From NCBI GenBank assembly GCA_000697665.1, contig KL197710.1, positions 1,649,036-1,713,035 on the forward strand: a stretch of DNA of 64,000 nt, in the 5' to 3' direction. The translations under genes and the position numbers were made by a program. Below, piece after piece: positions 1 to 10,114 of the stretch. The notes under the pieces are model-generated. The model had not been told where the DNA came from, searched no databases, and was given only the letters and a program-made list of their open reading frames with translations. This DNA is from Jaapia argillacea MUCL 33604 (Eukaryota; Basidiomycota; Agaricomycetes; Jaapiales; Jaapiaceae). Within the stretch, counting starts at the first letter, position 1. Each line of letters starts with the position of its first letter.

Positions 1-527
1 CCGCCAATGTGTGGCATATTTGTGACTTTCCGGTCCTGAATTCACCGAATAACTCGGTGAGTGCACCGGTTTCGATTCCACCTACGACATGGATATAGGA
101 TAATCTACGGACGAAGTGACAGCAACGCACCTCCTAAAAGCGTATCCAAGTTTTTTGACCCAGTAGTAATCGTCACGAGCTCTGATCTCCGTGCATGCAC
201 TTCAGTAGCGCTTTGGAAACCCAGAGGGATGATCTTGTGGGCTGCAGATAACCTCTCGGAGGTCAGACTGAACTAATACACGAGACAGTATTCCTCACCT
301 TCTGCGAGAATCTTATCGGCCTTCTGATCTGATATGCCCTTGATAGACATAAGGGCCTTCTTTGGCGTATATGCTACCGCTTCAACAGTATTCAAGCCGG
401 CATCCGCAAGTTTCTTGATATCTTGTGCATTGATTCCGGCTTCTTGGAGTTTGTTGACGAGAAGGGGACCTGCCATTTGGAACTCATCGCCTTCTGGCGC
501 TTGCGAGCCTTGTGATAGTTGAGACAT
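1..527 (-). CDS. RAD51: RAD51 recombinase, N-terminal part (runs off the left edge)
   Basis: This is the eukaryotic strand-exchange recombinase that forms filaments on single-stranded DNA in homologous recombination. Reading from the ATG at 527-525, the protein starts [16 protein letters not shown] and then carries the helix-hairpin-helix N-domain ([20 protein letters not shown], then [16 protein letters not shown]). An intron with donor GTGAGG near 292 and an acceptor CTGCAG near 243 joins this to [20 protein letters not shown] and [14 protein letters not shown] second intron leads to [20 protein letters not shown], which holds the Walker A motif GEFRTGKS. The Walker B motif and the rest of the ATPase core lie outside the window. 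The match to RAD51 rather than DMC1 or a paralog rests on the N-domain and the linker. The next gene on the same strand, RecQ, ends about 225 bp upstream. Confidence 0.96.
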
Positions 528-752
528 TTTCGTGAGCGAGTTAGTGGAACGTGTGTTGGGTGAGGGCGGAGTCAACAGCCGCAGAAATAACACGCGTCAA
601 TTTACGCGCGACATCATCACGTGGTCGTGTGTGACCAAGATACATATCAATTTACACTCGATTTTTGCCTGATTTACATAGGAATATTGTAGATGTTATC
701 AGGTGGTGAAATGGGTTATGTTGAGTCAAGGAAGAAATAACGAAGGGCACAT

Positions 753-3568
753 TTATCTTCGAGCCCTTTTAGTATACCCGCTGTTATTATACCCTCCCCG
801 ACCTCCTCTCTTATGACCGCGGCTGCCACTGGAGTAGTTGTTATACGATGATGACGAACTCTGGGTGTAAGTTCGCTTCTTGGTTGTAGTCGGAGCATCA
901 GTGGTTTCGGTGCGAGTGTATCCCACCTTCTTGCACTCGACATCAAACGTCTGCACCAAAATGTTGAAGTCCACATCCACCATGCTCCCGAATAATGGGT
1001 GATAGGTCGACCATTTCCCCGCAGTTAATCGCGGGGATGTTATCCCAAAGGCCATGCGAGCCAGTAAACGGGGGTCGTCCCGTTCGGGGCAAGCAGCTAG
1101 GATAGCGCGCACCTTTTGTGGGTCGGCAACAGTCTCTGCACGAAGATCGAATCGAACGGCCTCCGTTGTCTGGCACCACGTACATGCATTGCACATTCCG
1201 TCGGGGATGCTAGCTTCATCCCCAAAGTATTTCGCAAGGCTGTGCGCCAAGCCTTTGTCGTATGCGTTAGTCACCGAATGAAACAAAAGGAAGAGTGACT
1301 GCCTCACAATCATCATCGGTAGCAAAGTTAATAACTTCACGAATCTTCTGAACTGCTTCGTCCTCCCTTCCCAACATACGCTGGTGGAGAAGTTCGGCCA
1401 ACTCTTCGACCCCTTTGGCATCCTTGGGAAGAGGGTTGATCACTGCGTATCGCTGATACGCAATAAATATTTGAGTAGAAAAAATACCGGGTTCACTCAC
1501 TGCTCGTACTTGGGATCCTTTGGAGTTGACGTAACCTTGAAGAATAGCTCAGCATCGACCACAGCGAACAAGTGTCAACCTACCATTCAACTCCCAAATA
1601 CTAATATGTTTCGAGAGCTCGGCGCGGTCCATGCCAGACGTACTAGCAGCTCCAATGGTATCGATCTGTGGAGCTCAGTAACACCGGTAAAAGGAGTTCT
1701 ACGATAACTTACTCACTTGATATCCCGATGCCTTCCGCGACCAGTGATTCCTGATGGTCATAGCAGCGGGAGACTTGTCGGCAAGCACTTTCTGCCAACC
1801 AGAATCATCCTTCGCAGATAGATCGTACACAACATAAAAGGGTGTGACGGCGCGAATGAAGGAGTAATCAAGCTCAAGTTGAGCGTAGCAAAGATTGAGG
1901 ACATTTGACTAAGAGTGGCAGAAAGCTATCAGCAAAATCGACGCCAGTGAGTGAAAACGCACTCGAATGTCATATCTGCGAAGTCCAAGTGGGTTGAGCA
2001 GGTTACAAGAAATAACAACAACTTCAGAACTGACAGCTTCGATTGCTGATACAGATTGAAATCTAACGTTCCGTCCATGCTGGGCTCCTTCATAGCAACT
2101 TCCTGAAGCCAAAGTTGAAGATCTTTCTTCGCGCAAGTATCCCCCCTTGCGAAACCTTCCAAAATGGGGATGTCTGGCGCAGATAGGAACATGAGACACG
2201 TGGATGGGTGACCATCTCTCCCTGCCCTGCCTACTTCTTGACTATAGTTTTCCAAGGTCTTAGGCATGTAGAGATGGGCAACCTGTAGGTAGATCGCTTC
2301 AGTGGGAAATAAAAACATTAAAAATATGGATCAAACTGACCAGCCTAACATTCGCCCGATCAATACCCATCCCAAACGCGATAGTGCAGCACACGATCGC
2401 GTCATCACACTGCATAAACTCGTTTTGAACACGCTCTCTCTCTTCTGACGGTAGGCCTGCGTGGTAAACCATAGGATTGTGTCCATGAGGCCGTAGTAGG
2501 TTGGCAACTTCTTCGGCATGGCGTTGGAGGGTAACATAAATGATTGATGGACCGGTGCGGTTTTGGAGGTAGGGCAAGAGCTTTTGGATCTTCTCATCCA
2601 GATCTTTGGCAACTTGGACCTGAAACCCAAGACTAAATAGGGCCTATGAGCTCAAGTGACGGCACGAAGCCAACGGCAGACTCACTTTGATCGATATACA
2701 GGGGTGCGGAATACCCCGGCAGCTGGGTCAATAAAAAAAGACTTGCAAATATCGTCCGCGACGGTCTTCGTTGCGGTGGCGGTGAGGCAAAGAACACGTT
2801 CAACATCGAGTTCCTCAGCAAAACGTGCAATCTTGAGGTACTCGGGTCGAAAACTGGCGCCCCACTGTCGGTGGGTTAGTTCTTCCTCGATGGAGGAAAT
2901 ATGAACACAAACTTGTGAGATACAGTGTGATTCATCTACTGCCAGGAGAGACACCTTTACTTGCTTCATCATCGCGACAAATGATTCGTTGTTCAACCTG
3001 ATTCATATTCACCCATTGAGACGTAGAATTTCTGAGGATTCAAGTTGTACACACCTCTCGGGTGCTACATAAAGCAGCTTTAAGGACCCATTCAAGACCT
3101 CACTTTTCACCCAATTGGACGTCCCCGCATCCAACGTACTGTCCAAATTGGAAGCCTTCACGCCACGATCACGCAAGGCGCTGACTTGGTCTTTCATCAA
3201 CGCAATAAGGGGCGATATCACGAGAGTCAAACCCTAGGGAAGCTGTCAGATGAAACTTCAGGATGATTTACGAACGAAACGCTCACATCGAGGCATAGCG
3301 CGGGGACCTGATATGTCAAACTCTTTCCACCTGCAAGATGTGAGTGCCAGTTCGTGCTTGAGGGAACGGGAACGCTTGCCTCCGGTAGGAAACAGGACTA
3401 GTGCATTCTCGTTGTCAACCAGCAAGCGATGTATGACCTATGTCGCCGGAAAATGTGTCTCAGCAAAACCGCGTTGGTCGATGAGCAGCTGAGACCCACA
3501 GCCTCTTGGGACAGACGAAACGAGGAGAAACCAAAGACTTCCTTCAAGATTTCATGTGCTTTCTCCAT
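753..3568 (-). CDS. RecQ-family 3'-5' DNA helicase
   Basis: This ATP-dependent DNA helicase unwinds recombination and replication intermediates. The start at 3568 (MEKAHEILKEVFGFSSFR) follows an in-frame stop about 18 nt upstream. Spliced motifs in order are FGFSSFRLSQEA (motif 0), FPTGGGKSLTYQVPAL (Walker A), LVISPLIALMKDQVSALRDR (Ia), LLAVDESHCISQ (DExH box, here DESH), LTATAT (III), SIIYVTLQRHAEEVANLL (IV), TIAFGMGIDRANVR (V) and SQEVGRAGRDGHPS (VI). A Cys-bearing RecQ-Ct region follows (GMCNACTWC near 1190) and the tail is rich in Ser, Gly, Arg and Lys, ending GGYNNSGYTKRARR. At least ten short introns are needed, one of them GC-AG and placed inside the Walker A codons. The family is clear; which of the fungal RecQ paralogs it is (BLM/Sgs1 or short RecQ1-like) is not, though the short N-terminus favours a RecQ1-like type. 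Confidence 0.93.
3331..3379 (-). other. GC-AG intron inside the RecQ Walker A motif
   Basis: On the minus strand the exon ends ACCGGAG at 3380 and the next exon starts GTGGAAAGAGTTTG at 3330. Joining them gives T-G-G-G-K-S-L, the expected Walker A residues. The donor reads GGAG/GCAAGC and the acceptor TTGCAG, so this 49-nt intron has the minority GC-AG form. No GT donor in this short stretch restores the motif. Confidence 0.85.
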
Positions 3569-3864
3569 CCTCTCTATCTTCCGTTAAAGTTGAAGATTAA
3601 CCTCTGGATGGAAGTTACGATCCAAAAGTGAGGAACCGTTGACGCGAATCATCCCGTGTTCGATGAGCCGCAGCACGTGCCTTTCGCTCACGCCAAAGTC
3701 TTAGATAGTGGATAGCAAGTCGCATGTCCAGGCTTCCGTCCTCATGATGAACAACTGCATACGCCCACAAGAAGAGTACATGACAACGCAGACAATTGAG
3801 ATAACACAGGGAGAATGACCAGCTCCCAAGCAAGAAAACTCATCACCAGCCACACCATAACAAA

Positions 3865-5876
3865 TCAGAAGTGCTCCTGAGAAAGAGGTGAGTGCGACAG
3901 CTTTTTGAAGCCAAATGAGAAAATAGCCCACCTTCGCGAACGTGAACTCGACAGAAGATGTGCAAGCCTCCACCGTGGCCTTCTTGATAGCCTTCGCAAG
4001 GACACCAGGTCCGCAGAAGTACGTCTGACGTCGAAGGTCAGAACCCAAAACATGGAAAGAAAGATGGATCTATTCTTACCCCAACTTTCGTCTTGAGCTG
4101 AGCATTGCTGCCAGGAATATACCTTCCAGTCTCGATGGCCTGTTTCATACGCGAGTAAATCGCAGTCCAATCAGGCCGTCCGAACATAGTCCTGGTTCGA
4201 AGAAGCGTCAAGGGGTCGTAGTCAGCACCGGCATCGTTGACAGCAATGTTCCAAAGCATGTCCTCGCTGATCTTCTGGGTGAGATAAATATTGATGCGGA
4301 GGAAATTGGCTGCGCATCTTATTAGCTATCACAAAGGTGAGTTTATGCGAGAAGTCACTCACGATCTGCTTGGGCCGCTTCAACTTCTTGCAACAAACTC
4401 TGGAACCAACCAAAGGAAGGGGCGTCGCGAACAACCCAGAAGAACTCAACACGACGAAGTGAGCCTAGTTTACCCTTCTTCTGACGATACCAGATGTGCT
4501 TGAGGATGGAAGCGAAAGGAGTGACGCCAATGCCGGCCCCAATCAAAACAGCAACCTCGTTATCGAAGACGTCCTCAGCGGGTGCACCATAAGGACCATC
4601 AACCCTGACGGCAGGCAAAGATGTGGTGGCACTGCCTGCATCAATCTCGACGTAATCCCCGCGACTGCTACCACCCAGAATGTCCTTCTCATCCTTCTCC
4701 GTTCCTTTCATGGCAGCCTTAGTCATCGCGGCCACGACAGATGGGCCGGCACCAAGACGGTCGCCGAGGGCGTAAGTCCAGTCTCCAACTTGACGAATAT
4801 GGACAGAGACATAAGGATCTTCCGGGGCGGAGGTGATAGTAAACTATTGTACTAAGATGAGAATGGGCCAACAGGTAATGGGCAGAATTCACGTACCGGA
4901 TGCCATTGGAGTGAGGAGATCTCAGGGACTTGGATGAAGAGCCATTGGCCAGCGGTATACTTGAAGCTGGGCTTGACAATACGGAGTTCCATAGCACCTA
5001 AAATCCCAATCAGCTCACGGCACATACACCTTGTGGAGAAAGGAAATTACCACTGGGATGAACAAGAACTTTCGACAACCTCGTGGCTTTCCTCGCCCTG
5101 ACCTCCCTCCAGATACGCTCACCAAAGTAAATTATCCCAGGCCAGATTGTGAATCTCCAGCTCTCGTACCCAAGGCAATGCTCGGTGGAGTAGAAAGGGA
5201 AGGTTGGGATGTAGTCTGGGTCAACAGAATCGCGCACGAAGCAACCAGTCGCATGGGTGTACAGGCCGATCATGAAGAAAAAGGCGAGGTGATGGGTGTA
5301 CCAGAACGCCTCGAAGCATTGTTGACGCATCTTCTGGTGGGCTGTGCTATACATGAGGAGCATGATCAAGAGCAAGAAGTGGCCGGTGATTCCTCCAGCT
5401 TGAGTGTAATGGATGTCAAGGGCGATTTCCTTGCGGACCTCTACAACTTGGATGAACAATGGGTCGGAAGATGAAGTCTACAAACTACACGTACGAGTGC
5501 GTTCGACGTTGAAAAAGTTCACGTAGTGGGCGGTGGTATGGACCATCGCCCAGAATGCCATAGAGTATGCCACTTGACGATGGAACCAAATGTTCTCATC
5601 CGCAGGGAAGAGCCAGGTGAGCTTGGGTCGAACGATGCGGAGAATATTCCGCAACATGGGGACGAGGATCATGCCACCATCGAACGCCAATACGAGACCG
5701 GCACCTCGAGAAGTCCAAACAGACCATTTCAGCCCGTTGAGGGCCGCTAACTTCGTGTTCGTAGCCTGGGTGTGCCAGCCGTAGCCGAAGAGGAAGAAAT
5801 GAATGCCATAGAAAACGACGTTGAAAGCGAGCCGTTTTGGGGTGAGAAACTCTCTGCGGAACCAGGATTCGCCCAT
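3865..5876 (-). CDS. noxA: NADPH oxidase catalytic subunit (NoxA/Nox1 type)
   Basis: This membrane flavocytochrome passes electrons from NADPH through FAD and two haems to oxygen, making superoxide; in fungi it serves hyphal growth, fruiting and infection structures. The protein starts MGESWFRREFLTPKRLAFNV. A six-helix ferric-reductase membrane domain carries the haem histidines (WFHRQVAYSMAFWAMVHTTA, later FWYTHHLAFFFMIGLYTHA). Next come the FAD-binding HPFTIT near 4885 and the NADPH sites DGPYGAPAEDVF, VLIGAGIGVTPFASILKHIW and YFCGPGVLAKAIKKA. There are no N-terminal EF hands, so it is NoxA/NoxB-like and not NoxC-like; the short N-terminus fits NoxA. The final intron leaves a last exon of only 12 nt that encodes E-H-F-stop, giving the usual Nox end FTFAKEHF. 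The 5' region at 5877-6348 would hold its promoter. Confidence 0.95.
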
Positions 5877-6348
5877 GGTTAGTTGTAACGATTACTTGAA
5901 AGACAGTAGCGTTCTAAGGGAGAGAAATGGGTCTGGATCCGGCCAGACAAGCTGAAAGAGAAAGAGGAGGGTAAGAAAAGAGTGACCACAACCAGACAAG
6001 AATGAAGGGTGAAGAAGAGGTTCAAAAGGTCAATGACACAGGCTTTGTGCTTGGCTGAGTTTCATTTTGTGGCCATAGCAATTCCGCTAACTATTTTCGC
6101 CGGCCTCGTCTCCTCGGTTACAGCCCCTTCCTTTTCTAACATTCCAGGCTGAGCTACCGAATAAATATCCACATGCTTACTCTGCGGTCGTTAGGCTCAG
6201 CAGGCTCCCAACCTTCGAGCGAAACGTATTGACCGGAGGCAAGTTGGAGGAAAATATCATGTCTATTCCGAGTACGGGGCTGCACTGGCAGGTCTCAAAC
6301 ATTCCAAACTGACAACGACGAAGGAGATGAAGTCGTACGGAACACGGC
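5877..6348. other. Intergenic: NOX 5' region and MAD2 3' region
   Basis: This stretch holds the upstream region of the NADPH oxidase gene and the 3' flank of MAD2, both on the minus strand. On the minus strand just above the NOX start there are C/T-rich and A/G-rich runs. I see no convincing gene or RNA here. Confidence 0.5.
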
Positions 6349-7205
6349 TCAGCCATCATACCGATATGCTACCATTGCTTCGATCCGATGAACATCTGTG
6401 CTGAAACTCCTTAGCTTCACCTGTTGGCTTTTACTAGCCTCAATCGCAAGGGGATCTGTGTCCACCCACTCATCCGCAGGAATGTCCGCGGACTCTGACG
6501 TGTAAGCAAGGATATTGAACACTGTAGGCTCGTCCATGATGGGGAGGAAGGTGACTGTTGACACGATCTGCTTGAGAATATATCGAATCTCGGCCTGAAT
6601 CTCCGATTCAGGCTTTGGTGGTGGGCTAAAGTGGGATCTCGGATCAGTCACAAGTGTAGAAACGGAGAAGGAAATGGGCACATACACTTCCGATGAGCCC
6701 GCAGGCTGCTCAACGAGGTTGATATCGAATACCCAGCGCTCGAGCGGCGTTCGCGTGTCTTTGGAGATGATAGCAAGGACAAGTTGTGTGACCCCACCGG
6801 TCAAGAGCCACTCTGATTTTCACAATGGTCAATACCCGCCGAAAGCGAAACAGAGGAGAAGGAACTCACTATTTACTTGCTTCAAAATCCTGAATAGAGC
6901 ACTCAGCAGCTGTAGAGGAGCGGGCCAGTTCGAATTAGGACTTACTTGTCAAGATAGTTTTCAAGTGCCAAATCTTGCGTAACTAGTACAGTCTGGCCAT
7001 ATTTCTTCACCATATGGAAATCGTCTTCGGGATAAACACCTCTCTGGAAAAGGATACTTTCATTCCTCTTAAGTGACGCAGCTAAGCAGCAAAGGGGTGG
7101 GTGGACATACGTGTTCACGGCATATTTGAAGAATTCGGTAACCAAGTTCGTCGACCCTTTGAGTGTGATCGCCTGTCGAGTTGGAGCCTGCTTGGTGGGA
7201 GCCAT
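6349..7205 (-). CDS. MAD2: Spindle assembly checkpoint protein Mad2 (HORMA domain)
   Basis: Mad2 binds Cdc20 at unattached kinetochores as part of the mitotic checkpoint complex and delays anaphase. The start codon at 7205 gives MAPTKQAPTRQAITLKGSTN, then the HORMA domain across the whole length: LVTEFFKYAVNT, an intron, ILFQRGVYPEDDFHMVKKYG, LVTQDLALENYLDK, ISKDTRTPLERWVFDI, EIRYILKQIVSTVTFLP and EEW-type text DEWVDTDPLAIE. It ends with the safety-belt tail VKLRSFSTDVHRIEAMVAYR and YDG-stop at 6349. Three or four introns of about 50-60 nt are needed. Length, about 210 residues, and domain coverage are normal for Mad2, and the C-terminal tail that closes over the ligand is intact. Nothing odd is seen. 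Confidence 0.95.
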
Positions 7206-9320
7206 TGCTATTGAACGTCGTGGACAGTGAGTGTAAGTACTTAAAGTAGTAGAGATTGTACAGGGATCGCGTCCGGATTGCTAAATGAACCAAAGTCGCG
7301 AGCGGTCACATGCTCAGTGGCTTCCCGAACGCCACAAAGAACGGCGACCACCACGTTGGACGACCTACAAGCGACCCTCGCCACTCATCGTATCCCATCG
7401 TCGCGTCCACTACATACCAAGGTCTTCACTCGGACCTATGTCTTCGACCACCTCCCCGAAATCTGATGTCATTTTAAGACCAATTCACTGGATCGGGAAT
7501 GACACGACTGCCCATCGTGTTGTCGTCGGTCGATGCGTCGCGGAGAAAATGCTGAGCAAGTGAAGCAAGTCGAATCGATGCGATCAACTCCGTGAACTAT
7601 GTTATCGCAGGGTCTCCCCAAATTTTCATACCGTGGTTCCTCTCGTGATATCAGCCCTCAAAATCCAAAGTCCTAGCCACTCCACCGATTACGGTCTAGA
7701 AGAGATTCGCATATTTCACACAACCAGTCGATTATCCACATGTCGTCCGTAAGTAATCATTGCTTCCATGGTGCACTCCTTCCTCTTTGGCAGAGTTGGT
7801 TCACGATCATCCTTGAATCCCAGGCCTCTGGTTACATATAAGCTATGCCACCCCCTTCGTCTTGCCGCTGCACTTGCCTAAGCTGTGCCGTATGGTCGTT
7901 CCTCATGGACGTTGACCCTACTCGAAGTGGAGATTGTTTGCCGCAGCCAACCTTCGACGCTGCCCACCGATCTGACCATGTTTAGGTTTGCTTCGCGATG
8001 TAGCGTCATGAATCGACGCAAGTGGCTTCGTGGGGCAAAAGGAAACCCGCCCCGCTCACCACATCTCTGGGTGTTAGATGCCGTCTCCTGGTCTCACGAT
8101 GCTTTCGGGGTTTCACCCCATTCGTCTCCATTTTATTCGACTTGGCAGCTCTTGACCGCAGACACGTGGTACCCTCCAGTCAGCCTCTCCAATAGAGGAG
8201 TTGCATATGTCCGGATCGATATACCGTACGAGAGCATGTGCATCCGGAACGTGTCGCCATACAGGGGTTTCACCAAATATTTCGTGGTTTTTCCTGGCAG
8301 CTAACGATCTGATACAGCACTCGGTGCTTCCCGATCTTGCTCACCGTGATTGAGGATCTCTTGACACCTCCGATCCTTGCACGAAGCTTCTCAGAGCGGC
8401 TTGTAATACACTTAGCCTCGACAATCTCCAGTTGGCAGCTTTTGGCTTATTGAAGCTCCGGGTGCATCAATCTTTATTTGGCCGCCTCGCGGTATCGTTC
8501 TCCATTCTCCACAAGCTATACTACAAGAAACGCCGAAGATGTGCTGGATGGTCCGCACTATAGCTTTTTGGAGCCAAACATGATGTCTTGCCCCAGTCGA
8601 ATTGACTACGAGGGCAGGCGCCATTTGTGGTGGAACGGGGATTTTCACACCGGACCCTGCAACGGAATTTTGATTCCGGCGAGCTATCCGGAATGAGTGG
8701 GTGAACTCCCAACTCGTTCGAAGAGGCTGTGGACTCCATACTTGGCTTTTCATTATGAATGCGACCATCAACTAAATTTCTGCACGCTTTAGCCGCCGCC
8801 TGGCCCTTCAGTGGTGTTTTCTGTTTTGTAACGGTTGTGGGGTTTGTTTTATGTTGTAAACTCTGCAAGGCTGAAAAAACTGTGCAGCCCGCGCACAGGT
8901 TCTCCCGGAAAACGCTCAATTACCCACTCAATTATTCAGCCCGATTCGCCCGTCCAAGGGCTTCTCGACCGTAAAAATATTCAGTTCCACCAGCGCCCGA
9001 TCTCACACGGAGGGTAGACATATAGTCCTGGAACTCCGCTGACAATCAACGGAGCCAACACTAATCAATTAGCAGCATTGCGTGATATATTCACGTTCAA
9101 TTCGTTTCCGAACTGCAGCAAGAATGGATGGTGGAATTACGCCCAAGACATTATGATTATCTCAATATTATCTACGATATCATCTGCATTACAGGGAACT
9201 GGTACAATATCTACATCTACGGATATTACGGCTCGAGTATTAACGGCGGTCCAAACGCCAAATAGAGAAGTTTGAAAATTATGAAGTTAATGATACGTAC
9301 AAGCGATGAAGCCAGGGCCG
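7206..9320. other. Gene-poor stretch of about 2.1 kb, nothing recognised
   Basis: No open frame here gives a recognisable family on either strand. The plus strand has ATGTCGTCC at 7741 followed directly by a perfect donor GTAAGT and an acceptor-like TTTGGCAG near 7794, but the joined frame stops after about 18 residues (MSSSWFTIILESQASGYI). A plus-strand open frame at 7885-8304 shows no conserved motif. The stretch may contain decayed coding sequence or a non-coding transcript. Confidence 0.4.
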
Positions 9321-10114
9321 TCAATTGTAGCAGCGAGAGAATGTGGAAGGTGGAAGAGCGCACGGCCAATTCCCAGCAGAGACTGCAGGCTCCCAGTCCG
9401 AGGCGGTAGAACGGTAGAGGTCCATGGCTGCCCGAGCGTTCTCCAACTTCATAAATTAACAACATGTTCAGAAAGGGGAATTCGGCTAACCGAAATTAAA
9501 GGATAGCTACCGGGCACATCGTCTCATCACCACATCTGCGTCTCATAAAATGCCACATCAAAGTCTTCAGTCCGATGATTTGATTTGTGCCACCTCCTTG
9601 AACGCGCAAGGAATTCCGGAAGGGCTGGTACAGTGCAACGTCTCTTGTCGCTACTGCGGGGTGAGGGATACCAAGGACAGACAAATCATTCCAAAGCGTA
9701 TGGCCGACCAATGTTCTGCCGTGAAGAAGCTGTGCAATCTGCGTCTGTATGGCAGAGAATTTCGGGGCACCCTCTATCATAAATGTGAAGGAGAGAATCA
9801 GTGGTTCTGTAAATCAAGGGGAGAGGTGATGAATTTCACACACCCAGGTCGGTGGCCTGAATGCCCGTAGTTGCCGTGCGGTAGTCGGTGATAGCCATTG
9901 TCGGCGCAACGAAAGTGTCGAGGACGACCTGACCTCTGTAATTCACGATCGCCACTCGTCTGAGGAGATAAACACTCAGAAGCTGGGGGGAATATCACAA
10001 GGGTCAAGAGGGTGCATACGCGAGCATGGAAGTACTGCCGCCAGGACCGACGCCGACATTCGAGGTGGCGATGGCGATGACTTGAACATCTGGATTTGTG
10101 ATTTTCTGAGACAT
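9321..10114 (-). CDS. REX4-like DEDDh exonuclease-fold protein, catalytic residues lost
   Basis: The model starts MSQKITNPDVQVIAIATSNV at 10114 and has introns with a donor near 10022 and at 9510-9447. It then reads GVGPGGSTSMLA, RVAIVNYRGQVVLDTFVAPT, DYRTATTGIQATDL, GRTLVGHTLWNDLSVLGIPH, IIGLKTLMWHFM and finally LENARAAMDLYRSTASDWEP before the stop at 9321-9323. The order and spacing are those of the RNA exonuclease 4 family (3'-5' exonuclease, rRNA processing). In that family motif I is usually AIDCEMVGVGPGG; here it reads AIATSNVGVGPGG, so the D-x-E pair is absent. Motif II keeps ND. Motif III, usually GEHSSVEDARA, reads GDETMCPLENARA, so the His and the last Asp are also gone. It is either a non-catalytic paralog or a pseudogene; the open frame across three exons favours the former. 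Confidence 0.72.

Noticed and set aside
7741-7860. ATGTCGTCC followed by GTAAGT as the 5' end of a gene
   Set aside because: The only spliced frame stops after about 18 residues, and nothing downstream is recognisable.
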